Positions 44,756-52,251 of a DNA stretch of 64,000 nt are shown here, in pieces (positions within the stretch are counted from its first letter, which is position 1; each line of letters starts with the position of its first letter). The position numbers were made by a program, and so were the translations under genes. The notes beneath the pieces are model-generated. The model searched no databases. It saw only the letters and a list, made by a program, of their open reading frames with translations, and was not told the origin of the DNA. Origin of the DNA: Xanthomonas prunicola (GTDB taxonomy: Bacteria > Pseudomonadota > Gammaproteobacteria > Xanthomonadales > Xanthomonadaceae). The stretch covers positions 62,001 to 126,000 of the forward strand of contig NZ_PHKV01000007.1 in assembly GCF_002846205.1 (NCBI RefSeq). The letters are read 5' to 3'.

Positions 44756-46279
44756 TCACTCCTGCAGGCTGGAGGCCAGCTGCTTGACGCGCGCCAGGTC
44801 ACCCTTTGCCACGCGGGTCACGCCAGTGCCGTACTCGGGGTCGGCCTTGTACAGGAACGACAGCATCAGGTGCTTGCTTTCGGTGTCGGTGGTGGCCAGC
44901 GACTCGCCAAAACTCTGCACCAGATCGGCACGATCCTTCTTGCTGTAGGAGCGGTACAACTCACCGGCCTGCTTGAAGTTCTGCTCGCGGGTGATCTTGG
45001 CCTGCTGGGTGGTGCCCGACAGCGGCAACGCGCTGTAACGCGCAGCGGTGTCCTGCGGCCGCGGCTCCAGCCGGCTCGGCTCGTAGTTCACGCCGCTGGT
45101 GGTGTGGCCGTTATTGCCTTCGCCATCCTGGTTGCCGTTATTGACGGCCACGCGCGGGCGGTTGACCGGCAGGCTCAGCCCGTTGGCACCGATGCGATAC
45201 AGCTGGGTGTCGGCATAGGAGAAGATACGGCCCTGCAACAGACGGTCTTCAGACGGTTCGATACCCGGCACCAGGTTGGCCGGCGCCATCGCCACCTGTT
45301 CGGTTTCCTGGAAGAAGTTGTCGACGTTCTTGTTCAACACCATCTGGCCGACCTTCTGCTCCGGCACGTCGGGCCAGATCTTGGTGGCATCGAGCGGATC
45401 GAAATCGAACTTGGCCAGGTCTTCGGGCTTGAGCACCTGCACGTACAGGTCCCACTTCGGGAAATCGCCCTTCTTGATCGCACCGACCAGATCGTTGGTC
45501 AGGTGGCTGTAGTCCTTGGACTGGACCGCGGCAACCTGCTTGGGATCGAGATTCTTGGTGCCCTGCAGCGTCTTCCAATGGAACTTGACGTAGTGCACTT
45601 CACCCTGGGCATTGACCAGCTTGTAGGCGTGCACGCCGTTGCCATCCATGAAGCGATAGCCGGCGGGCGTGCCTTCGTTGGAATACAGCAACGTCAACGT
45701 ACGGGTGGCTTCAGGCACATGCGAGAAGAAATCGAAGCGACGCGAATCGTCGTCCAGGTTGGTGCGCGGGTCCGGCTTGAAGGCGTGGACCATGTCGGGG
45801 AACTTGATCGCATCGCGGATGAAGAAGGTCGGGAAGTTGTTGCCGACCAGATCCCAGTTGCCTTCGCTGGTGTAGAACTTGGTAGCGAAACCATGCGGGT
45901 CGCGCAGCGTTTCCGGCGAATGATTGCCATGCACCACCGAGGAGAAACGCACGAACACCGGAGTCTTCTCGCCGGCGCTGAACACCTTGGCCTTGGTCAG
46001 GCTGGACAGATCGGCAGTGGCGGTGAATTCGCCTTTGACGCCGGTACCGCGCGCATGCACCACGCGCTCGGGAATGCGCTCGCGATCGAAGCGCTGCAGC
46101 TTCTGGATCAGCTGCACGTCCTGCAGCAGTGTCGGGCCGGCGGCGCCGGCCGTCTGCGAATTCTGGTTGTCACCGACCTTGGCGCCATTGTCGCGGGTCA
46201 GAACGGATTGGGCGAAGGCCGGCGGGGCGATCAACGTGGGGGCTAGCAGGGCTAGCACCATGAGGTGTCCAGGGCGCAT
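44756..46279 (-). CDS. katB: Exported monofunctional catalase (KatB-like)
   Basis: A 507-residue haem catalase with a signal peptide (MRPGHLMVLALLAPTLIAPPAFA), hence periplasmic. The active site shows VVHARGTGVKGEF (distal His), FSSVVHGNHSPETLRDPHGFATKFYT with the conserved Asn downstream in GNNFPTFFIRD, and the proximal Tyr motif RIFSYADTQLYRIG. Clade-III small-subunit length without the large C-terminal flavodoxin-like domain. It destroys hydrogen peroxide, useful against plant oxidative bursts. An ankyrin protein is encoded 57 bases downstream. Confidence 0.92.
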   Translation of the reverse strand: MRPGHLMVLALLAPTLIAPPAFAQSVLTRDNGAKVGDNQNSQTAGAAGPTLLQDVQLIQKLQRFDRERIPERVVHARGTGVKGEFTATADLSSLTKAKVFSAGEKTPVFVRFSSVVHGNHSPETLRDPHGFATKFYTSEGNWDLVGNNFPTFFIRDAIKFPDMVHAFKPDPRTNLDDDSRRFDFFSHVPEATRTLTLLYSNEGTPAGYRFMDGNGVHAYKLVNAQGEVHYVKFHWKTLQGTKNLDPKQVAAVQSKDYSHLTNDLVGAIKKGDFPKWDLYVQVLKPEDLAKFDFDPLDATKIWPDVPEQKVGQMVLNKNVDNFFQETEQVAMAPANLVPGIEPSEDRLLQGRIFSYADTQLYRIGANGLSLPVNRPRVAVNNGNQDGEGNNGHTTSGVNYEPSRLEPRPQDTAARYSALPLSGTTQQAKITREQNFKQAGELYRSYSKKDRADLVQSFGESLATTDTESKHLMLSFLYKADPEYGTGVTRVAKGDLARVKQLASSLQE

Positions 46280-46693
46280 GGCGTCAGCTCGTTTGAGGAG
46301 GCTGAATCATGGCCAGCAGGCCGAAGCGTGAGAAGTCGTTAGTTACGATCACTGCGATAGGCGAACATGATGATGACTCCAGAGCGTGATATGCATCGCG
46401 TTACAAGGCGGTAGCACGTTGAAGATCATGTCGCTTGCGCCACGCATGCGGTGACCAGGCCTGATTCACAGCGGCGCACTCTCTGCGTTGACGACTGCAA
46501 CATACTGCAGTGCACACGATTGGCAAACTTTCAGACGGCATTGACATGCAGTGAAGCATGCACAGGAGACCGGATTCATCGCCCAGTGCAAGCAGGACAG
46601 CAAGATCCCAGAACGCATGTGATCCACGCATGCACGCGCGACCCGTGCGTTGATTGGCAGCCATCGCATCGCACTTGGCGATCTGCGCAAGAT
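46280..46693. other. 414-base catalase upstream region
   Basis: Carries the catalase promoter. A nine-codon minus-strand reading frame (46339-46368, MFAYRSDRN) has GGAG eight to ten bases upstream and could be a leader peptide, but this is weak. No clear OxyR-type ATAG/CTAT ladder was found. The left boundary of the RiPP locus (stop of the DUF6624 gene) is at 46694. Confidence 0.4.
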
Positions 46694-47302
46694 TCAAAGA
46701 CCGCCAGAACCGCCCTGCTCGTCAGGCAAACCGACATCTGCCCGTCTCTGCGCCAGCCGCGCCGGATCCTCCAGCTCGAACAGGCTGCCGTCCGCCTTGC
46801 GCTGGGTGCCATAGCGCTGCGGCTTGCCCGACATGATCAGGTTGCGATCCACGAACAATGCCATGTCCGCGGTGCTGTAAGACCCGCGCGCCGCCGCAAT
46901 CTCGATGTTCTTCAGGAAGCCATCGCGAAACGTGCGGTCAGTGGAGTGCTGCGCGACCAGGAAACCGGCATGCGCCCCGTCTTCGCCGACCGACGCGACA
47001 TCGGGGAAGCCGAATTTGTCGATCAATGCAGACAGCGCAGCCTGGTTTTCCCGTTGCGACGCAACCAGACGCATGGCCATTTCTTTTGCTGCACCTTGAT
47101 TGGCCTGCAGCTGTTGCGCCGTGAAAGCACCACGAATCTGCTCACGGATCTTCTGATCGGCATCGGCCAGTGCCAGCAACTGTTCACGGTAGGTAGCATT
47201 CATAGAGTGGCGGTCCGGCTGCAGATTCTGCCCTGTTTCGGCAACAGCATGCCCTATCGTCGCCAGCTGCCACAGCAACACTCCTAGCATCACCACTTTC
47301 AT
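46694..47302 (-). CDS. Exported DUF6624 protein of the RiPP locus
   Basis: A 202-residue protein with signal peptide MKVVMLGVLLWQLATIGHAVA. The mature part fits DUF6624: SQRENQAALSALIDKFGFPDVASVGEDGAHAGFLVAQHS, then LFVDRNLIMSGKPQRYGTQ and LAQRRADVGLPDEQGG. The conserved GFP, QH, DR and YGTQ motifs are all there. Function of the family is unknown. ATG 47302 overlaps the ATP-grasp stop by four bases, so it is the last gene of the RiPP operon; being exported, it could act on the secreted peptide or protect the producer. Confidence 0.82.
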   Translation of the reverse strand: MKVVMLGVLLWQLATIGHAVAETGQNLQPDRHSMNATYREQLLALADADQKIREQIRGAFTAQQLQANQGAAKEMAMRLVASQRENQAALSALIDKFGFPDVASVGEDGAHAGFLVAQHSTDRTFRDGFLKNIEIAAARGSYSTADMALFVDRNLIMSGKPQRYGTQRKADGSLFELEDPARLAQRRADVGLPDEQGGSGGL

Positions 47303-48384
47303 GAGCACTCAACTCCCGATTCTGGAAAACTCTCGACCCCCGTCCCACTCTGAACAGCTACGGGCTTTTCTTCCAAGCGTGGAAATTCCTGGCACCTACT
47401 GGTTTTCCCGTAAACCAGGAACGAACAAAACTTGCCCGCGATGTCCATCCCAGGCGACTTGTCATCCAGATAGAGGAATTGTCCACCCGGGTTGAGCTCC
47501 AGGAATACCGGCTCACCCCCAGCGATGGGGACGACAAAATCTGCACAGAAGAAGTCGATCCCCAGTGCTGATCGAAGCACATCCAGCTTTGCCTGCAAGC
47601 CGGGATACAAAGATACCCACTGGTAGTGCATGGTCGTCTTATGCCTGATGGCACGATAGTCGATCTCGCCCAACAAGGAATGACGCATCTGCATGCAGAA
47701 GTACTCCCCCCCCATGCAGACCACCCGCAGGTCCGCTTGATGACTAATAACCTGCTGATAGGTCGTCGGACACGCGCGCAGATCCCCATCCGCCAGCTGC
47801 TCTTTCGAAGCAATGCGTGTCGCATAGGAGACGCTGTAGTTTTCACCATCCGCCCATGCCCCGACATTGAACGGCTTGACGACAACACCATCGGCATGTT
47901 TCTGACGAAATGCATGAACATCGTCTGGACGCTGGCTGATCAAGGTCTCAGGCACCAACAAACCACTGACAACTGCGGCTGCGAGCTGCAGCGGCTTCTG
48001 ATCGGCGGCGAGTGCGACTAGCGGCGCATTGACCCAGCGCTTTACGCCATGCCCAGCTGCAAGCAAGGCTACAGCCCCCAGATCGAACAGCAATCCTTCT
48101 GTCCTGATGAATTTCATGTCCTGATCGTGGACATGCGCAGGTGCGGATTTACTGAACAACAAACGGCGACTCCAAGCCGCATCGTAGACAATCGGAACGC
48201 CATCTCGAACAACACTCACGCCTTGCGGCCCATACAGCAAAGACCCGTCAAGGCCACACGGCCATTGCCCGGTGTCCAACAGGCTTACGGCGTGTCCCGA
48301 CGCAGCGATCATCGCAGCAATCGTGGACGCGTGTGTATCGCTGCGCGGCGCGACGATCAACACATTCCTGGTATTTTCGTCCAT
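47299..48384 (-). CDS. ATP-grasp peptide ligase, graspetide/microviridin type
   Basis: A 361-residue ATP-grasp enzyme. ATP-binding lysines are expected at K130 (NAPLVALAADQKPLQLAAA) and K170 (GVVVKPFN). TTYQQVISHQADLRVV (207-222) and EIDYRA (240-245) match the MvdD/MdnC ligase pattern. The Mg site is at D282, E296 and N298 (FLELNPGGQFLYLD). Such ligases form ester or amide bonds between Ser/Thr/Lys and Asp/Glu side chains of a precursor. ATG 48384 is chosen; ATG at 48432 runs into the stem-loop. A Cys/Glu-rich tail of about 30 residues follows the fold. Confidence 0.85.
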   Translation of the reverse strand: MDENTRNVLIVAPRSDTHASTIAAMIAASGHAVSLLDTGQWPCGLDGSLLYGPQGVSVVRDGVPIVYDAAWSRRLLFSKSAPAHVHDQDMKFIRTEGLLFDLGAVALLAAGHGVKRWVNAPLVALAADQKPLQLAAAVVSGLLVPETLISQRPDDVHAFRQKHADGVVVKPFNVGAWADGENYSVSYATRIASKEQLADGDLRACPTTYQQVISHQADLRVVCMGGEYFCMQMRHSLLGEIDYRAIRHKTTMHYQWVSLYPGLQAKLDVLRSALGIDFFCADFVVPIAGGEPVFLELNPGGQFLYLDDKSPGMDIAGKFCSFLVYGKTSRCQEFPRLEEKPVAVQSGTGVESFPESGVECS

Positions 48385-48415
48385 AGACGCGACACATTCC
48401 AAAGCACGACAGGAG

Positions 48416-48441
48416 CATGGCGACATCTGCATGTCGCCATG
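48416..48441 (-). other. Perfect stem-loop between precursor and ligase genes
   Basis: CATGGCGACAT and ATGTCGCCATG form a perfect 11-bp stem with a four-base loop, within the 68-base gap between precursor stop and ligase start. No T-run follows on the minus strand, so it is not a strong terminator. Such structures often set the ratio between abundant precursor and scarce enzyme by partial termination or mRNA protection. Confidence 0.65.
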
Positions 48442-48452
48442 CCGGGGGACGC

Positions 48453-48620
48453 TTAGCTGACGATAATGATCGTTTCGGTGTCGATGGCCTCGACAATGAT
48501 GATGACTAACGTATCGCCAGCACCACCGCAGGACACAGCACTGACTTCTTCCTGAGTCATCTCACGTGCGAAGCGCTGAGCGACGGGACGCGAGTTTTCC
48601 ATGAGTTCAAAGTTTTCCAT
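48453..48620 (-). CDS. RiPP precursor peptide, double-glycine leader
   Basis: A 55-residue peptide found by reading the gap between transporter and ligase genes. The start has a strong ribosome-binding site (AAGGAG, 7 bases before ATG). The leader has PVAQRFAR (12-19), reminiscent of the PFFARFL helix of microviridin precursors, then REMTQEEVSAVSCGG (19-33), a bacteriocin-type double-glycine cleavage site. The predicted core (34-55) is very hydrophobic and has two D-T-x-x-I-I-I-V units (36-43 and 47-54) with E44, E49, T50 and S55. Asp/Glu and Thr/Ser side chains are the expected ligase substrates. Cys31 is in the leader. Confidence 0.82.
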   Translation of the reverse strand: MENFELMENSRPVAQRFAREMTQEEVSAVSCGGAGDTLVIIIVEAIDTETIIIVS

Positions 48621-48639
48621 TACTTACTCCTTGGCTGCT

Positions 48640-50826
48640 TCAGGGTAGTTCGCCGGCGAGATTGCCGACGTGCTTCTCGACACCATCACTGGCATCAAGT
48701 TTCTCGGCGCCATGAAGGGCAGCCTGCTTATCTCGCGAATCGGCGACAAGCGATATCCTGCGGTCGGCAGAGGCAATCGTTTCCTGCCGGTGCGCGATGA
48801 TGATCCGGGTCATTTTCATTGCCTTGATATGCGCGTTGACCACTTGATCTCTGGTGGAATCCAGATGACTGGTCGCCTCGTCCAGCACGAGGATCTTCGG
48901 CTGCCGGTACAAAGCGCGCGCAAGGATGACGCGCTGACGTTGACCACCGGACAGGATCGAACCCATATCACCGACAAGGGATTCGTAGCCCATTGGCATC
49001 CTGGCAATATCGTCATGGATCGTAGCCAGCTGCGCGGCACTGGCGATCCGCTCGATACTCGAATCCGGATCGAAGAATGCGATGTTGTCGGCCAACGATC
49101 CGGCAAATAGCTGATCATCCTGCATGACTGCCGACACCATCGCCCTGTAGTTCTCCAGCCCAAATTTGCGGATATCGACGCCGCCGACCTCGATGGTGCC
49201 CTCAGTCGGCTCGATCAGACCCAGCAGCAACTTGGCGAATGTGGACTTGCCACAGCCGCTGGGGCCCACAATGGCAACCGACTCACCCGCTTCGATGCGC
49301 AGATTGAGATTGCGTATGACCCATGGATCGTCGTCTGAATAACGGAAACTCAGCCCCTTGACGAGAATTTCAGGAACGGGCTCCGGGCCGCTATAACTGG
49401 AAATTTCATCCAGCTCCGGGGCAGTCGCGGCGATATCCGCGATCCGCTCGGCATGCAGACGCAGCATCTTGAGTTCGATGAACTTATCGACCAAGCCCGC
49501 AGCCCTGCTGGTGAAAAGATCCGCGTACGCCAGGAAGGCAACAAGCATGCCTGCCGACAAGGTTCCATTCAATGCCAAGTAACCGCCGATGGCGATGAGA
49601 AACACTCTCTGCGCCCCGAACAGCCCCTGATTGAGCGCATTGAATGCAAGGCCAAAACGTTGCGTCTGCATTTCCAGACGCACACTCTGTGCTGTGGCAC
49701 TGAACAATCTGCCCTGGCGAAGCCCCTGCTTGTTGGCAAGCTTGATCGCCTGTATACCCCGTACCGACTCCATCAGCTCGCTTTGCTGACGTGCCGCATA
49801 TGCCAACTGATCACGACTTATCACGAATTGCAGTCGATAGAAGGCCAGACGCAAGCCGAGATATAGGGTGAAAGCTGCCAGGACCAGGCCTGTGAGTGGC
49901 AGGCTGTAGGCCATCAGGATGACCACAGCCAGGCACCCCGTTAGCCCATTGAGCATCGCTTCCACAAAGCTGCCGGTCAATGTCGTCTGGATGGATTTCA
50001 AGGAAGAAAAGCGCGACAACACATCGCCCATGTGCCGCTTCTCGAAGTACTCGAGTGGAAGCCGCATCAGATGACCAAACAGGTTGGTGATCCATTGGGT
50101 ATTCAATGATGCGCCGAGCCAACTGACGATCCAGCTCCGCGCGACTGTCAGCATGGTCTGGAAAACGATGGTAAGCAAGAAAGCAATGGTCAGGATCTTA
50201 AGCAGTTGCATATCGGCTGAAACCAGCACGTGGTCGATAACCCACTGCATCTGGAAAGGCAAAAGCAGCGCAAGCACTTCGATCGCCAACGCCAAGCCGA
50301 ATATCTGCAGCAATCCCCGCCTCAGGCCAAAAATTCGCCCTGTCAGGGATCGCAAGGACACCTTCGGCGCCTCGACGGAAGGTCGAAAGTCTGTGCCGGG
50401 CTGCAGTTCCAGCAAGACGCCCGTGAAATGTTTGCCGACCTCGGACATCGGTAGCCGCAATGTCCCTCGTGCAGGGTCGTGTAGCAGCGCAACGCCTCGC
50501 GCGATGCGTTCAAGAACAACGAAGTGCGACATGTCCCAATGCAGGATGCATGGTTGTTTCAGATCTTGCAGATAGTCCGGCTCGGCTCGCATTGCCCTAA
50601 CATCCAGACCCATGGCACGACCAATTTGCACCAACCTCTCAAGGCGAACGCCTCTCTGCGAGATATTGAATCGCCGCCGGACCTGAGCGAGATCGATTCT
50701 GTCACCGTGATATCCAGCGACCATGACCAGACAGGCAAGACCACATTCGGCCGCTTCCGTCTGCATCACCGGGACGATCTGCGCGCGGTTCGACAATAGC
50801 CGATGGACCGATGCGGTGTCGATCAT
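48640..50826 (-). CDS. Peptidase-containing ABC transporter (C39 peptidase)
   Basis: A 728-residue bacteriocin-type transporter. N-terminal C39 peptidase (1-135): catalytic C28 in QTEAAECGLACL, H101 in DMSHFVVLE, D117 in LLHDPARG. It should cut the precursor after Gly-Gly. Six transmembrane helices follow (about 160-440) and an ATPase domain with Walker A GPSGCGKST, signature LSGGQRQR and Walker B ILVLDEATSHLD. The ATPase completes a half-transporter that works as a homodimer. Its start overlaps the adaptor stop by four bases; the precursor gene follows 19 bases after its stop. Confidence 0.93.
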   Translation of the reverse strand: MIDTASVHRLLSNRAQIVPVMQTEAAECGLACLVMVAGYHGDRIDLAQVRRRFNISQRGVRLERLVQIGRAMGLDVRAMRAEPDYLQDLKQPCILHWDMSHFVVLERIARGVALLHDPARGTLRLPMSEVGKHFTGVLLELQPGTDFRPSVEAPKVSLRSLTGRIFGLRRGLLQIFGLALAIEVLALLLPFQMQWVIDHVLVSADMQLLKILTIAFLLTIVFQTMLTVARSWIVSWLGASLNTQWITNLFGHLMRLPLEYFEKRHMGDVLSRFSSLKSIQTTLTGSFVEAMLNGLTGCLAVVILMAYSLPLTGLVLAAFTLYLGLRLAFYRLQFVISRDQLAYAARQQSELMESVRGIQAIKLANKQGLRQGRLFSATAQSVRLEMQTQRFGLAFNALNQGLFGAQRVFLIAIGGYLALNGTLSAGMLVAFLAYADLFTSRAAGLVDKFIELKMLRLHAERIADIAATAPELDEISSYSGPEPVPEILVKGLSFRYSDDDPWVIRNLNLRIEAGESVAIVGPSGCGKSTFAKLLLGLIEPTEGTIEVGGVDIRKFGLENYRAMVSAVMQDDQLFAGSLADNIAFFDPDSSIERIASAAQLATIHDDIARMPMGYESLVGDMGSILSGGQRQRVILARALYRQPKILVLDEATSHLDSTRDQVVNAHIKAMKMTRIIIAHRQETIASADRRISLVADSRDKQAALHGAEKLDASDGVEKHVGNLAGELP

Positions 50827-52103
50827 GCGTGTTTCCCGGCCGGATCATCCAACAAACGCCCCGTCATTTCGTAAACGGGTTCAAACATCCATTCGATCAG
50901 CTTGCGCTTCTCCAGAAGTATGTCGGCATCCAACACCATGCCCGGACGCAGCAGTTCGTTTCTTCCGTTGGCGACAATATGCTGTGCTTCCAGTTCGACG
51001 ATGACACGATAGCGGGCCTCCTCAATCTGTTGCCCCAGCAGCGACGACAACTCTTTCGAAGTGACCGCGCTACGCGAGACCTCAACCACACGGCCTGCGT
51101 GGCGGCCGAACTTCTGATACGGAAACGCCTGGTAGCGAAGAAGGACGCGATCGCCACGCGTCACGAATCCAACGGCCTTGGAAGGCACCCAGAGCTCGGC
51201 GCGCAAGGTAATATTCTTGGGCAATAGGGTGACCAGCGGCTGTTGCGCGCTGACAGGTTGTCCGGCGTGGACAAACAGGTTTCCAATGATTCCGTCGGCG
51301 GGAGCGCGCAAGACGATGGAACGGCGCGCCTCGCTCTCCGAAAGGGATTGAGCGACGTCGGCGATCTGCCTGGCAATTTCGTTGCGCTTTGCCTCCAACG
51401 TCGCAGGATTTTGTTCCAGCTGAGATTGCAGTTGGGAATGCTCCACGCGCAGGTCCAGCGCATGCTTTTGCAGCTCCTTGAGTTGACTTTGGTTCTGGAT
51501 TGCAATGTCCTGCTGCTGCAGTAATTGAACCTTGGTCAATATTCCCTTTTCTGCGGCGCTCACCCATTGCTCGTAGAGTCGAAGCGCACTGTCTGCACGC
51601 TGGCGCTGCAACCGGATTTGTTCGGCGGTATTGTCCACCTGCGCCTGCAGCAAGGCGATCCTTCGGCGCAGATCGCGCTGCTGGGCGGCGTACAGCTGAT
51701 CCTGCGCCTGCATATCTGCGTTCAGACGACTACGCTTTATCTCAAGTTGCGAGATGACCGATGCCTGGGTGTCCCCGAGCGAAGTACTGTCTTGCTCTCC
51801 CGAAATTTCCAGCACGGGATCACCAGCCCGTACCGCGGCTCCCTCGACCACGAACGCTTTGGACACCATGCCCGCGCTGAGCGGCGTCAATGTCAACAGG
51901 CCACGGTCCGGTACCAATGCGCCATTAACGGCTTCGTGCCGGGTGAAACTTCCAAAGCACAGCAATGAGAACACCGTGACCACGAGAAACAGTGCGGTGG
52001 CAAAGCAAGGCCAACCGAACCTTGGCGCCTCAAGGCGCACCGGCGCGAGCCAGGCTTCTCGGCGTGCGCGCAACACTTCTTCCCTGAAGAAACTGCCCGG
52101 CAT
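50823..52103 (-). CDS. HlyD-family secretion adaptor of the RiPP locus
   Basis: A 426-residue membrane-fusion protein with a short cytosolic N-terminus, one transmembrane helix (about 30-52), a lipoyl/barrel-sandwich pair (GALVPDRGLLTLTPLSAG and VLRAPADGIIGNLFVHAGQPV) around a long coiled coil (about 95-265, heavy in Gln, Leu, Arg), and a beta-barrel domain. This is the CvaA/HlyD type that couples peptide-exporting ABC transporters to TolC. ATG 52103 follows AGGGAG; the in-frame GTG two codons upstream is less likely. First gene of the RiPP operon. Confidence 0.9.
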   Translation of the reverse strand: MPGSFFREEVLRARREAWLAPVRLEAPRFGWPCFATALFLVVTVFSLLCFGSFTRHEAVNGALVPDRGLLTLTPLSAGMVSKAFVVEGAAVRAGDPVLEISGEQDSTSLGDTQASVISQLEIKRSRLNADMQAQDQLYAAQQRDLRRRIALLQAQVDNTAEQIRLQRQRADSALRLYEQWVSAAEKGILTKVQLLQQQDIAIQNQSQLKELQKHALDLRVEHSQLQSQLEQNPATLEAKRNEIARQIADVAQSLSESEARRSIVLRAPADGIIGNLFVHAGQPVSAQQPLVTLLPKNITLRAELWVPSKAVGFVTRGDRVLLRYQAFPYQKFGRHAGRVVEVSRSAVTSKELSSLLGQQIEEARYRVIVELEAQHIVANGRNELLRPGMVLDADILLEKRKLIEWMFEPVYEMTGRLLDDPAGKHA

Positions 52104-52150
52104 ATGCACTCCCTGCTTCGCTAAGAGACGCGCCTACTCCCTTCAGGCCC

Positions 52151-52179
52151 AGTTAATCCAGAGAAATGAGCGCTGTCAA
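52151..52179 (-). promoter_or_regulatory. Candidate sigma-70 promoter of the RiPP operon
   Basis: On the minus strand TTGACA (52179-52174) is followed 17 bases later by TTAACT (52156-52151), a consensus -35 and a weak -10. Transcription would start about 40 bases before the HlyD ATG. It is the only good hexamer pair in the 148-base gap to dinG. Confidence 0.45.
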
Positions 52180-52251
52180 GCGCACTGCATCGCATAACCA
52201 TATGCCGCGCCCAGGAATCTCTCTAAAGCAAAAAGAAATGGCTGCCCTGGA

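Noticed and set aside
44732..46246. A 504-codon + strand ORF
   Set aside because: Antisense to the catalase gene; composition is that of a mirrored GC-rich gene.
46339..46368. Nine-codon leader peptide upstream of the catalase gene
   Set aside because: A plausible ribosome-binding site exists, but there is no alternative hairpin arrangement or codon pattern to support attenuation.
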